NCBI GenBank assembly: GCA_945885625.1
Contig: CAMCYS010000001.1
Location: 1-64,000 of the forward strand
DNA from: Bifidobacterium breve
GTDB taxonomy: Bacteria > Actinomycetota > Actinomycetes > Nanopelagicales > Nanopelagicaceae
Direction of reading: 5' to 3'
DNA length: 64,000 nucleotides
The notes under the pieces were generated by a model, which made no database searches, had not been told where the DNA came from, and saw only the letters and a program-made list of their open reading frames with translations. Each line of letters starts with the position of its first letter. Position 1 is the stretch's first letter. Made by a program: the position numbers and the translations under genes. Below, in pieces: positions 39,839-52,156 of the stretch.

Positions 39839-40884
39839 AGCCTCTCATATGCCGCGAGCAAGTCGCTTTCAACAGGCGCTTCAATTCGTAACGTCTTGCC
39901 TATCTCACTGATCGCGACGAATCGCAATGTCCCGGATCGCGATTTCTTATCAATTGCCATGTTAGCTCGCAACTCTGGCCAATGTCGGCTTTCATAAGAA
40001 ACTGGCAAACCAAGTCTTTCCAAGATGCTGACATGAAGGGTTGTAATTTCATCGGAAAGGATTCCAACTTGATTGGCTAGGTTGGCAGCAAAAACCAAAC
40101 CGATTGAAACGCACTCGCCATGTCGCAACATATATTTACTATGCAGCTCAATCGCGTGCCCAAGAGTGTGACCGTAATTGAGAATCTCACGATCAAAACT
40201 CTCTTTGAAATCACCGCTCACTACCTTGGCTTTTACCGTTACAGTGCGAGAGATTAATTCCAGAGTTAAGGCTTGATTGGTGCGTACTTCCGAAAGTGTC
40301 TTTGCCTTAAGTAATTCAACTATTTGCCCATCTGCGATAAACCCACTTTTTAATACTTCAGCGAGACCAGCAGCGAAGTCTCGATCACTCAGCGTGTCTA
40401 ACCAAGAAAGATCCACTAGTACCGAAATAGGCGAATAGAACGACCCAATCAGATTCTTACCGTATTCACTATTAATCCCAGTCTTTCCGCCGACTGCAGC
40501 ATCAACCATGGCGGCAAGCGTTGTTGGCACGGCTATCCAGTCAATCCCTCGTAACCAGGTACTAGCTACGAAGCCAGAGAGATCAGTAACGGCGCCACCG
40601 CCGACGGCGATAACTAAGTCGTTGCGCGTGAATCCAGCCGCACCTAACCAGTCGAGCAATTTCTGGTAAGTCGCAAAAGATTTACCCGCCTCAGAATCTG
40701 GAACTGTGAAAATATGAATTTGCGCATCCGTCTGCGGCAAATCAGTAATGCGCTCACGCATCGTTTCAGAGACTATAACGGCGACTTGGCCACGGTTATT
40801 CAAATATGGCTCAATAGATTTCTGCCAATTGATCTCGATGAGAATTTCATAGTCGCGATCAGCAGAAACCGAAATTCTCTCCAT
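39829..40884 (-). CDS. aroB: 3-dehydroquinate synthase
   Basis: VIAVGGGAVTDLSGFVASTWLRGIDWIAVPTTLAAMVDAAVGGKTGIN. ATG 40884 overlaps the aroK stop; the track start 40911 is probably too long. Confidence 0.96.
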   Translation of the reverse strand: MERISVSADRDYEILIEINWQKSIEPYLNNRGQVAVIVSETMRERITDLPQTDAQIHIFTVPDSEAGKSFATYQKLLDWLGAAGFTRNDLVIAVGGGAVTDLSGFVASTWLRGIDWIAVPTTLAAMVDAAVGGKTGINSEYGKNLIGSFYSPISVLVDLSWLDTLSDRDFAAGLAEVLKSGFIADGQIVELLKAKTLSEVRTNQALTLELISRTVTVKAKVVSGDFKESFDREILNYGHTLGHAIELHSKYMLRHGECVSIGLVFAANLANQVGILSDEITTLHVSILERLGLPVSYESRHWPELRANMAIDKKSRSGTLRFVAISEIGKTLRIEAPVESDLLAAYERLCS

Positions 40885-41387
40885 TACGCCACCGCCAAGA
40901 TATCTGCACAAATTTCATTTACAGAGCGATCATCAACTGGAATAACCGCAGTGGCCAAGCTCTCGTAAATTGGTCTACGGGAGTTCATTAGTTCGTTCCA
41001 TTGCGCGCGTGGATTACCTAGTAAAAGTGGACGATCCCGATTAAAACCTACTCGAGCGGCAGCCTTGCCGAGTGAAATATCTAGAAAGATCACGGTAGCG
41101 CCACTATTGCGTAACAAATCCTGTGCTTGCGACGAGATGGGTGCGCCTCCCCCAAGGGAAATGACGCCATTATCTGACTGCAAAACTTCGGCGAGTACGA
41201 TCAACTCTTCTTTACGGAACACCGGTTCGCCTAGATCTACAAATATGTCAGAGATTTTTTTATTCAATTTAGCCTCGATTAAGGCATCAGTGTCGGCAAA
41301 CTTAACCTGTAGTTTTTTTGCCAAGGAATGTCCGATGGTGCTTTTTCCAGCTCCGGGCGGACCGATCAGAATAATCCGAGTGCTCAT
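40884..41387 (-). CDS. aroK: Shikimate kinase
   Basis: [42 protein letters not shown]. Confidence 0.96.
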   Translation of the reverse strand: MSTRIILIGPPGAGKSTIGHSLAKKLQVKFADTDALIEAKLNKKISDIFVDLGEPVFRKEELIVLAEVLQSDNGVISLGGGAPISSQAQDLLRNSGATVIFLDISLGKAAARVGFNRDRPLLLGNPRAQWNELMNSRRPIYESLATAVIPVDDRSVNEICADILAVA

Positions 41388-42565
41388 TTTATCGATAGGT
41401 GCGCGATGTAGCTTTCGAAATTGCGCTTCGTTTCACCAACACTATCGCCACCAAACTTTTCTAACACAGCCTCAGCTAGCACCAAAGCAACCATCGCTTC
41501 AGCAACTACTCCAGCTGCAGGCACAGCGCATACATCAGAACGTTGATTAATTGCTTTGGCAGCCTCACCAGTTTTAACATCGATGGTATCTAACGCTTTT
41601 GGTACTGTGGAAATCGGTTTCATCGCAGCGCGCACGCGCAATATTTCACCGTTGGACATTCCGCCTTCAGTACCGCCGGCACGATCGGTACGTCGACGAA
41701 TTGATCCGTCTGGCCCGCGTTCAATCTCATCATGCGCGACTGAACCACGACGAGTGGCAGTGGTAAAACCATCACCGACTTCAACACCTTTTATTGCTTG
41801 AATACCCATCATCGCGGCTGCTAAGCGAGCATCAAGTCGACGATCCCAGTGCACATGTGAACCTAGCCCTGGTGGCAAGTTGTATGCCAACACTTCGGCG
41901 ACACCACCAAGCGTGTCACCATCTGAATGAGCAGACTCAATCTCAGTGATCATCGCCGCACTCGTCTTGGAATCAGCGCACCGGACTGGATCTTCATCAA
42001 TTCGTTTCATGTCACCTGCACTTGGCAACTGGGTGTTTTCCGGCACTCGAACTGAACCAATTGATAACACATGGCTCAAAACCGTTATGCCGCATGTCTG
42101 TGCTAAGAACGCTCGAGCGACAGCACCGAGAGCTACGCGCGCAGCAGTTTCACGAGCACTGGCACGTTCTAAAATTGCCCGCGCATCATCGAAATCATAC
42201 TTTTGCATTCCAACTAAATCCGCATGCCCAGGTCGCGGACGACTAAGCGGAGCATTTCGACCTAAATCTTTAATCTCTTCTTCCGGAACTGGGTCAGCCG
42301 ACATAACTTTTTCCCATTTGGGCCACTCAGAGTTTGCGACTTGAATTGAAATCGGACCGCCTTGAGTTAAACCCAACCGAATTCCACCAAGAATGGTGAC
42401 TTTATCGGCCTCGAAATTCTGTCGCGCTCCACGACCAACGCCTAAACGGCGGCGCGCAAGGTGATAGTCGATATCGGCAGTAGTAATTTGAACTGAAGCC
42501 GGGATTCCCTCAATGATCGCACTGAGAGCTGGACCATGAGACTCACCCGCAGTTAACCAACGCAT
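41384..42565 (-). CDS. aroC: Chorismate synthase
   Basis: [54 protein letters not shown]. Confidence 0.97.
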   Translation of the reverse strand: MRWLTAGESHGPALSAIIEGIPASVQITTADIDYHLARRRLGVGRGARQNFEADKVTILGGIRLGLTQGGPISIQVANSEWPKWEKVMSADPVPEEEIKDLGRNAPLSRPRPGHADLVGMQKYDFDDARAILERASARETAARVALGAVARAFLAQTCGITVLSHVLSIGSVRVPENTQLPSAGDMKRIDEDPVRCADSKTSAAMITEIESAHSDGDTLGGVAEVLAYNLPPGLGSHVHWDRRLDARLAAAMMGIQAIKGVEVGDGFTTATRRGSVAHDEIERGPDGSIRRRTDRAGGTEGGMSNGEILRVRAAMKPISTVPKALDTIDVKTGEAAKAINQRSDVCAVPAAGVVAEAMVALVLAEAVLEKFGGDSVGETKRNFESYIAHLSIK

Positions 42566-42592
42566 GGGGTAATTCTCGCAGATGATTGGCTT

Positions 42593-43009
42593 TTATGTCG
42601 CCATATTAAGTGCTGCCGCAAGCAAGATGGCTGGCGCGAAAGCTATCCGTTTTGGAAAGACACGATGCTTTAGTGAAATCACGACCAGCTGCAGCCAAGA
42701 AACTCCTATCAGAATAAATAGGATCTCGCTCATGTTCTCGTACTTCAACCAAGGAGCCAAAAAAAGTATCAATTTCACATCGCCCATTCCTACCGAAGAG
42801 GTCATTCCAGCTACCAAAGCAGCGACTGCAGTAACGAAGACCCCTGATGTGAATTGAAATTTTTGACCAAGCAGTAATAGCGATGGCCATACCAGAGCCA
42901 GGCCCATCAGAAGTGAGGGATTACTTATTCGATATGTGAGTAAATCTCTATGAGCAATAACCATCGCCCACAAGATGCAAGTGCCTAGTGCAAGAAACTC
43001 AAAATACAT
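42593..43009 (-). CDS. Short A24-family prepilin peptidase-like protein
   Basis: Aspartate motifs AHRDLLTYRISN and GMGDVKLILFLAPWL, multi-TM, 138 aa, no N-terminal methylase domain. Confidence 0.85.
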   Translation of the reverse strand: MYFEFLALGTCILWAMVIAHRDLLTYRISNPSLLMGLALVWPSLLLLGQKFQFTSGVFVTAVAALVAGMTSSVGMGDVKLILFLAPWLKYENMSEILFILIGVSWLQLVVISLKHRVFPKRIAFAPAILLAAALNMAT

Positions 43010-43074
43010 ACCGGATAATTTACTCAGTTGCTTTCGCCTAATTATTTAGAGCTGGCTTGCTGTGTAGAACTCTG

Positions 43075-43884
43075 TTACAGCCGCTTCAGGGCAGCCTCAC
43101 GCATTAGCGGCGCTAATTGTGAACGCTTAACTGAGGTACCCGCAAAGATTGCGATCTGTGAAATAGCTTGATGAACTAAGAGATCTAAACCATCAATACT
43201 TTCAAGACCCACGTTTCGCCAGAAACCCATCAACGCGGTGGGCCATGGATGGTAAAGAGATTCAAAGAGAAGCGCACTAGCCCCCGCGATCTTCCCTACT
43301 AGTTCGTCAGCCGCCCCAGCTGGTGAAGTGTTTATGATCAAATCATATTTAGACCAATTAATCTGATGATCGAAGCCAATCACAGAAACTGGCGCAAAAA
43401 GGGCTGACTTAATCAAACTCTCACTGCGATGCTCGCTTCGACTGGCGACATCGATTGAAACTCCAACGCTATCGAAAGCGGCAATCGCTGCTCGAGCGGT
43501 TGCTCCCCCACCTAAAATCAAAACATTTTGGAAAGTTGCGTTCGTTTTAGCGGCAACACTTTGTTGAAAACCAACTACATCGGTACTTTCAACTTTCCAA
43601 GAGTCGCCAACTTTAATCAAGGTGTTAGCGCTTCTAATGCGTTTTACTAACTCAGAAGTGGGAAAACCTAAATCAATCAACTCTTCCTTCAGTGGCATAG
43701 TGAGCGAAAAACTATTCAATTCTGGTGGCGTAGATTCTAAATACTTAGCCAGGCTGCCGCCCTTAACTTCAACTGCGGTGTACTTCGCGGAGATCTCTAA
43801 ACATTCATAGGCAACTTGATGTATTACTGGTGATAGCGAGTGTGAAATAGGTGAGCCAAGAACTGCGCCATTAAAAGTCCTCAT
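43075..43884 (-). CDS. aroE: Shikimate dehydrogenase
   Basis: GAVLGSPISHSLSPVIHQVAYECL, LTMPLKEELI, ILGGGATARAAIAAF. Confidence 0.93.
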   Translation of the reverse strand: MRTFNGAVLGSPISHSLSPVIHQVAYECLEISAKYTAVEVKGGSLAKYLESTPPELNSFSLTMPLKEELIDLGFPTSELVKRIRSANTLIKVGDSWKVESTDVVGFQQSVAAKTNATFQNVLILGGGATARAAIAAFDSVGVSIDVASRSEHRSESLIKSALFAPVSVIGFDHQINWSKYDLIINTSPAGAADELVGKIAGASALLFESLYHPWPTALMGFWRNVGLESIDGLDLLVHQAISQIAIFAGTSVKRSQLAPLMREAALKRL

Positions 43885-44924
43885 CCGAATGCACCCGCCC
43901 TACGGTTCTTTTGATAAAGCAGCTTCCATTCGCTGAATTCTGCAAACGAGTTGGTAAAACGAGTATCACCTGGTGCGACCGTGATGAAGAATAGCCAATC
44001 GCCTTTAGCTGGTGCGATCGCAGCCTTAAGGGCCGCTAAACCAGGATTACCGATCGGCCCAGGAGGCAAGCCGTAACTCTGATACGTGTTATATGGCGAC
44101 TTAAGCGTCGTTGATTGACGGCTTAAAAAAATCTGGCCTCGAATTTTTTGCAGATAATGCACCGTTGAATCAAACTGCAGCGGCATGCCTAAGGTCAACC
44201 GATTTCTAATGACTCGAGAAATCTGTGCGAAATCTTCTGGTCTACCTTCGGCCTGAATCAAAGAGGCTAAAGTCACTAACTCTTGAGTGTTGAAGGTACC
44301 TGTTGGATCATTAAAATCAATTCTTGAAATCACTTGGCTAAATCTTTGCACCATGCTTTGTAGGGCATTGACCTGGCTCATTCCTTCGGCGAAACTATAT
44401 TGAGCTGGAAAAAGAACACCCTCTAGTTTGTTAATTCCCTTCGGTAATACAACTTTACTGGCCGACTCAGCAGGTTCCTCATTCCAAATCTTGGTCGCAG
44501 CCATCTGTTTGAAAATCTCCGAGTTCCAAGCGCCTTCGCCAATCTTAATTAGGTTAGTTATACGGCTCGGGTCTAACAGCTGTTCTAACGCTGTAACTCC
44601 ACTTATCTTAAGTGAGAGCGAATGGGTTCCAGGAGCAATCGCAGTTGACTTTGGATTGGCGACTGCAGCTCTAAAAAAACTTTCAGCCGATGCTACTACC
44701 CCAGCCGCCTGCAGAATTTCCGCTATCTCAGCTCCAGTAGCTCCAGTTGGAATCGAGATCGAAACACTCTTTTCGCTCTCTGAAATGACCCGGTCTGGAA
44801 AGTTCGCGTATCCCCCACCTGATTGATTGATTTCCCGTAGCCCAAATGTAAACGCAAGGATCACAATGCCTGCAACGCTTAAACGTTTGAGGGATTGGAA
44901 ATTAAACATTCTGGTTCTTCTCAA
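43881..44924 (-). CDS. mltG: Endolytic transglycosylase MltG
   Basis: Single N-terminal TM; LASLIQAEGRPEDFAQISRVIRNRLTLGMPLQFDSTVHY, PYNTYQSYGLPPGPIGNPGLAALKAA. Start could be 44909. Confidence 0.94.
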   Translation of the reverse strand: MRRTRMFNFQSLKRLSVAGIVILAFTFGLREINQSGGGYANFPDRVISESEKSVSISIPTGATGAEIAEILQAAGVVASAESFFRAAVANPKSTAIAPGTHSLSLKISGVTALEQLLDPSRITNLIKIGEGAWNSEIFKQMAATKIWNEEPAESASKVVLPKGINKLEGVLFPAQYSFAEGMSQVNALQSMVQRFSQVISRIDFNDPTGTFNTQELVTLASLIQAEGRPEDFAQISRVIRNRLTLGMPLQFDSTVHYLQKIRGQIFLSRQSTTLKSPYNTYQSYGLPPGPIGNPGLAALKAAIAPAKGDWLFFITVAPGDTRFTNSFAEFSEWKLLYQKNRRAGAFG

Positions 44925-45330
44925 TAGCTAAAGCTTGCTCAAGAATTGCAACCGCAGCTGCCATATCTATTCTGCCTCTAGCATCCTTGGCGCTGATCCC
45001 GCTCTGTCGCATCGAGTTGGTGGCTGACACTGTTGATAGGCGCTCATCAATCAAAGCGACTGGTACCTTGAACTCAGCGCGTAATTTCTCGGCAAAAATC
45101 GCCGCTTTCTCCGCGGAATTGCTGGACTTGCCCGAAAGATTCATCGGGTTACCCACATAAATGCCAACCGGTTCATGTTCAACCATTAATTCTGCTATTT
45201 CCGTAAAGAGTTTAGGATCCCCGCTGGAAAGCGTGGTTAGTGGCGATGCCAAAATTGAATCTGGATCGGAAATGGCCACACCTATTCGCACATCACCATA
45301 ATCAAAAGCGATCCGGCGACCTCGTAACAT
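44902..45330 (-). CDS. ruvX: Holliday junction resolvase RuvX (YqgF)
   Basis: RRIAFDYGDVRIGVAISDPDSILASPLTTL, IYVGNPMNLSGK, LIDERLSTVSA. Confidence 0.95.
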   Translation of the reverse strand: MLRGRRIAFDYGDVRIGVAISDPDSILASPLTTLSSGDPKLFTEIAELMVEHEPVGIYVGNPMNLSGKSSNSAEKAAIFAEKLRAEFKVPVALIDERLSTVSATNSMRQSGISAKDARGRIDMAAAVAILEQALAIEKNQNV

Positions 45331-45335
45331 CTGCG

Positions 45336-48011
45336 TTATAGCGCTGCCACTGCAGCTGTAATTGCGGCTAGCGCATCGACTGACTTGCTGGCATCGGTTC
45401 CGCCGCCTTGCGCAAAGTCATCTTTTCCGCCGCCGCCGCCGCCAAGAACTGCTGAACCAATTTTTACCAACGAACCTGATTTAGCCCCAAGCGCTCGCGC
45501 CGAATCTGATGCGGCAACCACCAGGACCGACTTACCAGCGGCCGAACTTATGAGCGCAATAACCGAGGTCGTAAAACGATTGCGAAGATCAAGTGAGATA
45601 GTCCGCAAATCATCACCTGAAATACCATCAGGCAATACCGCAGTAATCAAATCGATCTGACCTACTTTAGTTACTGATTCCGCAATCGAGGAGACCGTAC
45701 TTAGTGCTTGAGCCGATCGAACCGCAGCTAACTCTTTTTCGATCTCTTTAATCTTCTCCAACAAATCATTGATTCGTTCTGGCAGCTCTTCAACTCGAGC
45801 GCCCTTGATGATTTGAGTTAACGAATTAAGCAGCAGATGTTCGCGCGCTAGGAACTTGTAAGCATCGACACCAACCAAAGCCTCAACGCGTCGAACGCCA
45901 GCGCCAATTGAAGACTCACTTAAAAGTTTTACCACACCTAGTTGACCCGAACGCGATACGTGTGTGCCGCCACAAAGTTCGCGAGCCCAATCACCTACGC
46001 TCACTACGCGAACAGTGTCACCATACTTTTCACCAAACAACGCCATCGCACCAATCGCTTTTGCCTCAGACTGTGACATGCTCTGTGCGGTTACTTCGAG
46101 GTTATCAAGTAGCAAGGTGTTAACTCGTGACTCAACTTCATCAAGTGCTGAATCAGAGACTGCGCCAGTTGCTGGAAAATCAAAGCGGAAGCGACCTGGC
46201 GAGTTTTCAGAACCAGCTTGGGTAGCCGTTTCGCCTAGAACTTCGCGAAAAGCTTTGTGCACCATGTGCGTAGCTGTGTGCGCACGCGAAATGGCATCAC
46301 GCCGTTCTTGATCAATTGTCGAAAGAGCACTTTGACCAACTTCAACCTCGCCGCTGAGTACACGGCCACGGTGAACTGATAGACCATTTACTGGTGCTTG
46401 CACGTCATCGATTTCAATAAGCGCGCCATTTGCCAGCTTGATTAAACCCGCATCAGCCAACTGCCCGCCGCCTTCGGCATAGAACGGCGTGCGATCAAGT
46501 ACAACTTCTACTTCATCGCCACTCTTGGCGCTTTGCGCAATCACACCGTCTACTAGAAGGCCGTTGATTTTTCCTTCAGCTTCAGTGTGCGTATAGCCAA
46601 GAAAAGTGGATAAACCGGACCCATGAGCGATCTGTTTGTACTGTGATAAATCGGTATGACCAGATTTCTTTACGCGAGCATCCGCCTTGGCTCGATCTTT
46701 CTGCTCTTTCATAAGACGGTGGAAACCGTCGGTATCAATTTGCAAGCCAACTTCTTGCGCCATCTCAAGGGTCAAGTCGTATGGAAAACCGTAAGTATCG
46801 TGCAATTTAAATACTTCTTCGCCAGCCAAAGTCGATACCTTCTTAGCCTTTAAAGCTGTCGCAGCTAAATCAAAAATCTGAGTGCCACTCTTAAGGGTCT
46901 GCAAGAAACTCTCTTCTTCGGCAACTGAAACTGCCAAAATTCGGTCTTGCGCTGTAACTAGTTCTGGATATTGCGGCCCCATCGCACCGATAGCTACTCT
47001 AGTTAGCTCAGAGATAACTGGATCGTGTGAACCGAGTAAACGCATATTGCGAATGGTCCGACGCATCATGCGACGCAATACATAGCCACGTCCTTCATTT
47101 CCAGGTGTTACGCCATCGCCAATTAGCATCGCTGAAGTGCGGGCATGATCGGCAATAACCCGAAGCGAAATATCAGATTTTTCAGCTTTGCCGTATTGGA
47201 TACCGGTAAGCGAGCTAGCCACATTAAGAATCTGCATCGTGGTATCGATTTCATAAATATTCTCAACACCTTGTAACAGAGCTGCGGTGCGTTCTAAACC
47301 TAAGCCAGTATCAATACTTTTTGCTGGCAGTTCGCCCAAGATTGGATAATCATCTTTACTAGTGCCTGCGCCACGTTCATTCTGCATGAACACTAAGTTC
47401 CAGATCTCCAAATAGCGATTCTCATCAGCTATCGGTCCGCCTTCGGCGCCATATGCCGACCCGCGATCATAATAAATTTCCGAACATGGACCACATGGAC
47501 CAGGTACGCCCATAGACCAGAAATTATCAGCCATACCGCGACGCTGAATTCGTTCTTTTGGTACACCTACTTTGTGATGCCAAATATCTGCGGCTTCATC
47601 ATCAGTATGGAAAACTGTTACCCATAATTTATCTTCTGGAAAACCATAGCCACCTTGGGCAATTGGCTTCGTTAATAGCTCCCACGCCAAGGCAATTGCG
47701 CCCTCTTTGAAGTAATCACCAAATGAGAAGTTGCCACACATCTGAAAAAATGATGCGTGGCGGGTTGTCTTGCCAACTTCGTCAATATCTAAAGTACGAA
47801 CACATTTTTGAACTGAAGTAGCGCGTGCATAAGGTGGTGTTACTTCACCTAAGAAAAATGGTTTAAATGGAACCATGCCGGCATTTACTAAAAGCAGGTT
47901 TGGGTCATCGGCAATTAATGAAGCAGAAGGAACAACAGTATGACTTAAGCCCTGAGAGTTCTCAGATTCGAAAAAGCGCAGCCAGCGTGAACGTATCTCG
48001 GCAGATTCCAC
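45336..48011 (-). CDS. alaS: Alanyl-tRNA synthetase
   Basis: 891 aa; [64 protein letters not shown]. Confidence 0.98.
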   Translation of the reverse strand: MESAEIRSRWLRFFESENSQGLSHTVVPSASLIADDPNLLLVNAGMVPFKPFFLGEVTPPYARATSVQKCVRTLDIDEVGKTTRHASFFQMCGNFSFGDYFKEGAIALAWELLTKPIAQGGYGFPEDKLWVTVFHTDDEAADIWHHKVGVPKERIQRRGMADNFWSMGVPGPCGPCSEIYYDRGSAYGAEGGPIADENRYLEIWNLVFMQNERGAGTSKDDYPILGELPAKSIDTGLGLERTAALLQGVENIYEIDTTMQILNVASSLTGIQYGKAEKSDISLRVIADHARTSAMLIGDGVTPGNEGRGYVLRRMMRRTIRNMRLLGSHDPVISELTRVAIGAMGPQYPELVTAQDRILAVSVAEEESFLQTLKSGTQIFDLAATALKAKKVSTLAGEEVFKLHDTYGFPYDLTLEMAQEVGLQIDTDGFHRLMKEQKDRAKADARVKKSGHTDLSQYKQIAHGSGLSTFLGYTHTEAEGKINGLLVDGVIAQSAKSGDEVEVVLDRTPFYAEGGGQLADAGLIKLANGALIEIDDVQAPVNGLSVHRGRVLSGEVEVGQSALSTIDQERRDAISRAHTATHMVHKAFREVLGETATQAGSENSPGRFRFDFPATGAVSDSALDEVESRVNTLLLDNLEVTAQSMSQSEAKAIGAMALFGEKYGDTVRVVSVGDWARELCGGTHVSRSGQLGVVKLLSESSIGAGVRRVEALVGVDAYKFLAREHLLLNSLTQIIKGARVEELPERINDLLEKIKEIEKELAAVRSAQALSTVSSIAESVTKVGQIDLITAVLPDGISGDDLRTISLDLRNRFTTSVIALISSAAGKSVLVVAASDSARALGAKSGSLVKIGSAVLGGGGGGKDDFAQGGGTDASKSVDALAAITAAVAAL

Positions 48012-48020
48012 TAGAACTGA

Positions 48021-48386
48021 TCACTCTGCCTTTGTTTTTTTAGCTTTGCGCTTCTTTGACGCGCCGGCAGCAGTCATGAGGGCGCCTGCAATCTTTAAGG
48101 CAGGCCCACCTTTATCAACGAAACTAGAAGTTGCCTCAGATGCTTTAGTTGAGATGTTCTCAACATTCTTAGTGATCTTGTTGAAGCTCTCAAGTGGACC
48201 GTTTACGAGGTTCACGGTCTGAGTGACGTTATCTAGTAACGGAACGGTCTCGTCGGTTAGAGACTTAAGCGAAACTTTTGCTTCATCTATCAAGCGCCCG
48301 AAACGAATCACGGCGTAGGCAACTGCCACGGCGATCGCAAAAAGCGATACCGCACAAATAATTAAGGCAATTCCGCCTGCGCTCAT
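48021..48386 (-). CDS. DUF948 domain-containing protein
   Basis: N-terminal TM, then coiled-coil-like VSLKSLTDETVPLLDNVTQTVNLVNGPLESFNKITKNVENI; basic C-terminus; between aspS and alaS. Confidence 0.85.
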   Translation of the reverse strand: MSAGGIALIICAVSLFAIAVAVAYAVIRFGRLIDEAKVSLKSLTDETVPLLDNVTQTVNLVNGPLESFNKITKNVENISTKASEATSSFVDKGGPALKIAGALMTAAGASKKRKAKKTKAE

Positions 48387-48437
48387 AACTTCCCTTTCCG
48401 TTAACTCTTAACTAAATCCTACCGCGTAGGCGTAGAA

Positions 48438-50186
48438 CTACTTCTTTTCAGCCACTTCTGGAACCCAGTCAATTGCCGCTTCCTTGCGTTGAGCGGGAGT
48501 AATTGGAGTTGGTGCACCAGTTAACGGGTCGCCACCAGAGGCGGTCTTCGGAAAAGCGATGACTTCACGGATTGAATCAGAGAAACTTAAGAGTGCGCAT
48601 ACGCGATCTAGGCCAAGAGCGATTCCGCCATGAGGAGGTGGTCCATAATTGAAGGCATCAAGCAAGAAGCCAAATTTACTATTAGCTTCTTCATCTGTTA
48701 ATCCGATAACTTCAAAGACTTGCTTCTGCATATTGCGATCATGAATACGAATCGATCCGCCACCTAATTCAGTACCGTTCAAAACAATGTCATAGGCATA
48801 AGCAAGAGCCGATGCCGGGTCACTCTTAAAAGTCGCTGCAAATTCTGGCTTAGGTCCCGTAAACGGATGATGTACTGCAGTCCAGCCACCACCATCGGTT
48901 GGTTCAAACATTGGCGCATCTACTACCCAGAGAAATTCCCAAGCGCCCTCATTAATTAGGTTGCAACGCTTACCAATTTCATTACGGACAGCACCCAACA
49001 AATTTTGAGACGCGGTACGTTCACCGGCGGCAAAGAAAATCGCGTCGCCATTAGCGGCACCGGCTGCAGAAACTATTCCAGCTAACTCTGACTCGGAAAG
49101 ATTCTTAGCAACTGGTCCACCAAGCGTGCCATCGGCATTTACTAAAATATAGGCAAGTCCTTTAGCGCCACGAGCTTTCGCCCAGTCTTGCCAAGCATCT
49201 AGTTCGCGTCGTGGTGAGTCTGCTCCCCCAGGCATAACAACGGCTCCAACATAAGGCGCTTGAAACACTCGGAACGGAGTTTGACTAAAGAAATCAGTTA
49301 GCTCAATTAACTTTTGTCCGAAACGCAGATCTGGTTTATCTGAACCATAATCGGCCATGGCATCGGCATACGTCATCCGTTTCAGCGGCAGTGGAATCTC
49401 ATAGTTGACCGTTTCGCGCCAGACTGTCGAAACGATCTTCTCGGCAATAGCCAAAATATCTTCTTGATCAATAAATGACATTTCAATATCGAGCTGCGTA
49501 AATTCTGGTTGCCGATCTGCACGGAAATCTTCGTCGCGGAAACAACGGGCAATTTGGTAGTACTTCTCCATGCCGGCGACCATCAAGAGTTGTTTGAACA
49601 ACTGCGGAGATTGCGGCAAGGCGTACCAAGAACCTGGTTGCAAGCGAACTGGAACCAGGAAGTCACGCGCACCTTCTGGAGTAGAACGAGTTAAGTAAGG
49701 TGTTTCAATATCAAGAAACTCTTCGGAGTCCATTACTCGGCGAATCGCAGCGGTAACTTTTGACCGCATCCGTAAGTTTGCTGCTGGTTTCTCGCGACGC
49801 AAATCTAGATATCGATACTTCAGCCTTACTTCTTCCGAAATATTCGCTTCATCGCCACTATCAACTGGAAACGGTAGAGCAGCGGCTTCGCTAAGCACGA
49901 TAACTTCATCGGCCATGATCTCGATTTCACCAGTCGCGACATTGGAATTTTCATTACCGGCTGGACGTTCAGAAACAACACCTGTGATCTTGAGACACCA
50001 TTCAGCGCGCAACATGTTTGCGATAGCTTCATCGCGGATAACTACTTGAACCCATCCAGTAGCATCACGAAAATCGATAAAAGCAACTCCACCATGATCG
50101 CGGCGACGTGCAACCCAGCCAGCCAGTGTGATGGTTTGACCAACCTGGCTCTTGCGGATAGTGCCTGCCCCGTGCGTACGGATCAA
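48438..50186 (-). CDS. aspS: Aspartyl-tRNA synthetase
   Basis: [73 protein letters not shown]. Confidence 0.98.
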   Translation of the reverse strand: MIRTHGAGTIRKSQVGQTITLAGWVARRRDHGGVAFIDFRDATGWVQVVIRDEAIANMLRAEWCLKITGVVSERPAGNENSNVATGEIEIMADEVIVLSEAAALPFPVDSGDEANISEEVRLKYRYLDLRREKPAANLRMRSKVTAAIRRVMDSEEFLDIETPYLTRSTPEGARDFLVPVRLQPGSWYALPQSPQLFKQLLMVAGMEKYYQIARCFRDEDFRADRQPEFTQLDIEMSFIDQEDILAIAEKIVSTVWRETVNYEIPLPLKRMTYADAMADYGSDKPDLRFGQKLIELTDFFSQTPFRVFQAPYVGAVVMPGGADSPRRELDAWQDWAKARGAKGLAYILVNADGTLGGPVAKNLSESELAGIVSAAGAANGDAIFFAAGERTASQNLLGAVRNEIGKRCNLINEGAWEFLWVVDAPMFEPTDGGGWTAVHHPFTGPKPEFAATFKSDPASALAYAYDIVLNGTELGGGSIRIHDRNMQKQVFEVIGLTDEEANSKFGFLLDAFNYGPPPHGGIALGLDRVCALLSFSDSIREVIAFPKTASGGDPLTGAPTPITPAQRKEAAIDWVPEVAEKK

Positions 50187-50240
50187 TTTAGCTACCTAGC
50201 TTTCCTTTAGTTATTTCGAATCGCAAATCTGGTCCGGCGC

Positions 50241-51485
50241 TTATCTCAAAGCGCTTGCTAAGGAGTCAAGTCTAACCGAGGTGGCAGTTCCGCTGCTCAT
50301 CTCTTTTACTTCAACTACCCCGCTAGCCATCTCTTCATCGCCAATCACCAATGAAAAGCGAGCACCACTCTTATCAGCTGCCTTCATTGCTGTTTTTAGA
50401 GCGCGATCGCCAAAGGCCAACTCGACTTTGAATCCATTTACTCGTAAATCGGCTGCGCATTTAAGAGCGGCAGATTTAGCTGATTCGCCCATCGGAATAA
50501 TAAATAGATCACTGGCAAACGTATCTGGAATAACTACACCTTCGGCTTCTACGGCCAGAAGTGCGCGATCTAACCCGAGGCCAAATCCGATTCCAGTTAT
50601 ATCTTGACCACCAATCTCTCCCATTAAACCGTCGTAACGCCCACCACCACCGATACCTGATTGTGCTCCTAGCAATTCGTGCACGAATTCGAAAGTTGTG
50701 CCAGTGTAATAATCCAGACCTCGAACCATTCTAGGGTTGATGGTGAAGGCGATTCCCATCGAAGTTAAGTGGCGTTGCACTTCAGCAAAATTTGCCGCTG
50801 ATTCCGATGATAGATAATCTAGCAAAATCGGAGCTTGAGCCATCAAATCGCGAACTTCATCACGCTTGTCATCAAATAATCGCAACGGACTTAATCGAGC
50901 TCGTTCCTTGGTTTCTTCATCTAGGTCAAGCTTGTTGATGAACGCAACTAGATCAACTCTATGAGCAGCTCGCGATTCGCCATCACCAAGCGAGGTCATT
51001 TCTAGACGATATTTGGTTAAACCTAACTTTTTAAAGCCGGCATCTGCAATCGAAATAATTTCTGCATCAAGGGCTGCATCATGCGTCCCAATCGCTTCAA
51101 TCCCGATTGAATAAAATTGACGATAGCGACCTTTCTGCGGGCGTTCCGCGCGGAAGAAGGGGCCACAGTAGTAAATCTTTGCCGGTAACGAGCCACGGTC
51201 TAACCCATGTTCATTAATTGCACGTAACGCACCAACTGTTCCCTCAGGGCGCAGGGTTATTGAGCGTCCACCGCGATCTTCAAATGAGTACATCTCTTTA
51301 GAAACCACATCAGTCGAAGCACCCATGCGCGTAAACAATTCGGTATCTTCAAAAATTGGCAATTCAAGTAATTGATAACCTGCAGCACGAATTGTGTCCT
51401 CTAAAGTTGAACGCACCCAAGCGAATAAGTTGCTGCGCGGTGGAACATATTCACTTACGCCTTTAGGTGCTTGAAACTTCATCAT
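50241..51485 (-). CDS. hisS: Histidyl-tRNA synthetase
   Basis: [58 protein letters not shown]. Confidence 0.96.
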   Translation of the reverse strand: MMKFQAPKGVSEYVPPRSNLFAWVRSTLEDTIRAAGYQLLELPIFEDTELFTRMGASTDVVSKEMYSFEDRGGRSITLRPEGTVGALRAINEHGLDRGSLPAKIYYCGPFFRAERPQKGRYRQFYSIGIEAIGTHDAALDAEIISIADAGFKKLGLTKYRLEMTSLGDGESRAAHRVDLVAFINKLDLDEETKERARLSPLRLFDDKRDEVRDLMAQAPILLDYLSSESAANFAEVQRHLTSMGIAFTINPRMVRGLDYYTGTTFEFVHELLGAQSGIGGGGRYDGLMGEIGGQDITGIGFGLGLDRALLAVEAEGVVIPDTFASDLFIIPMGESAKSAALKCAADLRVNGFKVELAFGDRALKTAMKAADKSGARFSLVIGDEEMASGVVEVKEMSSGTATSVRLDSLASALR

Positions 51486-52156
51486 CTGCTCGCTCTCGCA
51501 GCCTCAATTAAATATGGATTGCTCTTTCGTTCATCACCAATCTTAGTTTCTGGTCCGTGACCGGGGAGCACCCTTATCTCATCGCTCAGAGTAAGCACCT
51601 TCTTAGTCAAAGTTCTTTGCATATCCGCACTTGATCCGGTTGGCAGATCGGTTCGCCCGATTGAGCCAGCGAATAAAACATCACCACTTAGTAAAGTTTG
51701 GTCATCGACTAAAAACATCAGTGAACCTCGAGTATGCCCGGGACTATGAATAGCCTTAATTTTCAAACCAACTAATTCAAATTCTTCACCACTCTTTAAC
51801 TCTTTTACTTCGCGAGGTTCACTAAAACTCATGCCTGCTAACGTTGAACCAAACTCAGGGCTGACAGCAGCTGCGGGATTTAGTAAAAGATTTCGATCTT
51901 CACTATGGATATACGCCGGGATACCGTAACCATCGCAAACTGGAACGATAGAGAAGGTATGGTCTAAGTGCCCGTGCGTTAAAAGCGTGGCGACTGGCTT
52001 TAACCGATGCTTACCTAATAACTCAGCTAACTCCATGGATACATCAGGCATGCCTGGGTCAATTACTATGCATTCAGCGCCCTCGCCTGTGGCCAATACC
52101 CAACAGTTAGTGGCATACATTTGAGCTGGAAAGCCAGCAACTAGCATCGCCACCAC
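51482..52156 (-). CDS. MBL-fold metallo-hydrolase (glyoxalase II-like)
   Basis: [52 protein letters not shown]. Confidence 0.93.
   Translation of the reverse strand: MVAMLVAGFPAQMYATNCWVLATGEGAECIVIDPGMPDVSMELAELLGKHRLKPVATLLTHGHLDHTFSIVPVCDGYGIPAYIHSEDRNLLLNPAAAVSPEFGSTLAGMSFSEPREVKELKSGEEFELVGLKIKAIHSPGHTRGSLMFLVDDQTLLSGDVLFAGSIGRTDLPTGSSADMQRTLTKKVLTLSDEIRVLPGHGPETKIGDERKSNPYLIEAARASR

Noticed and set aside
41065-41550. 161-aa + strand ORF opposite aroK/aroC
   Set aside because: Antisense shadow ORF over conserved shikimate genes.
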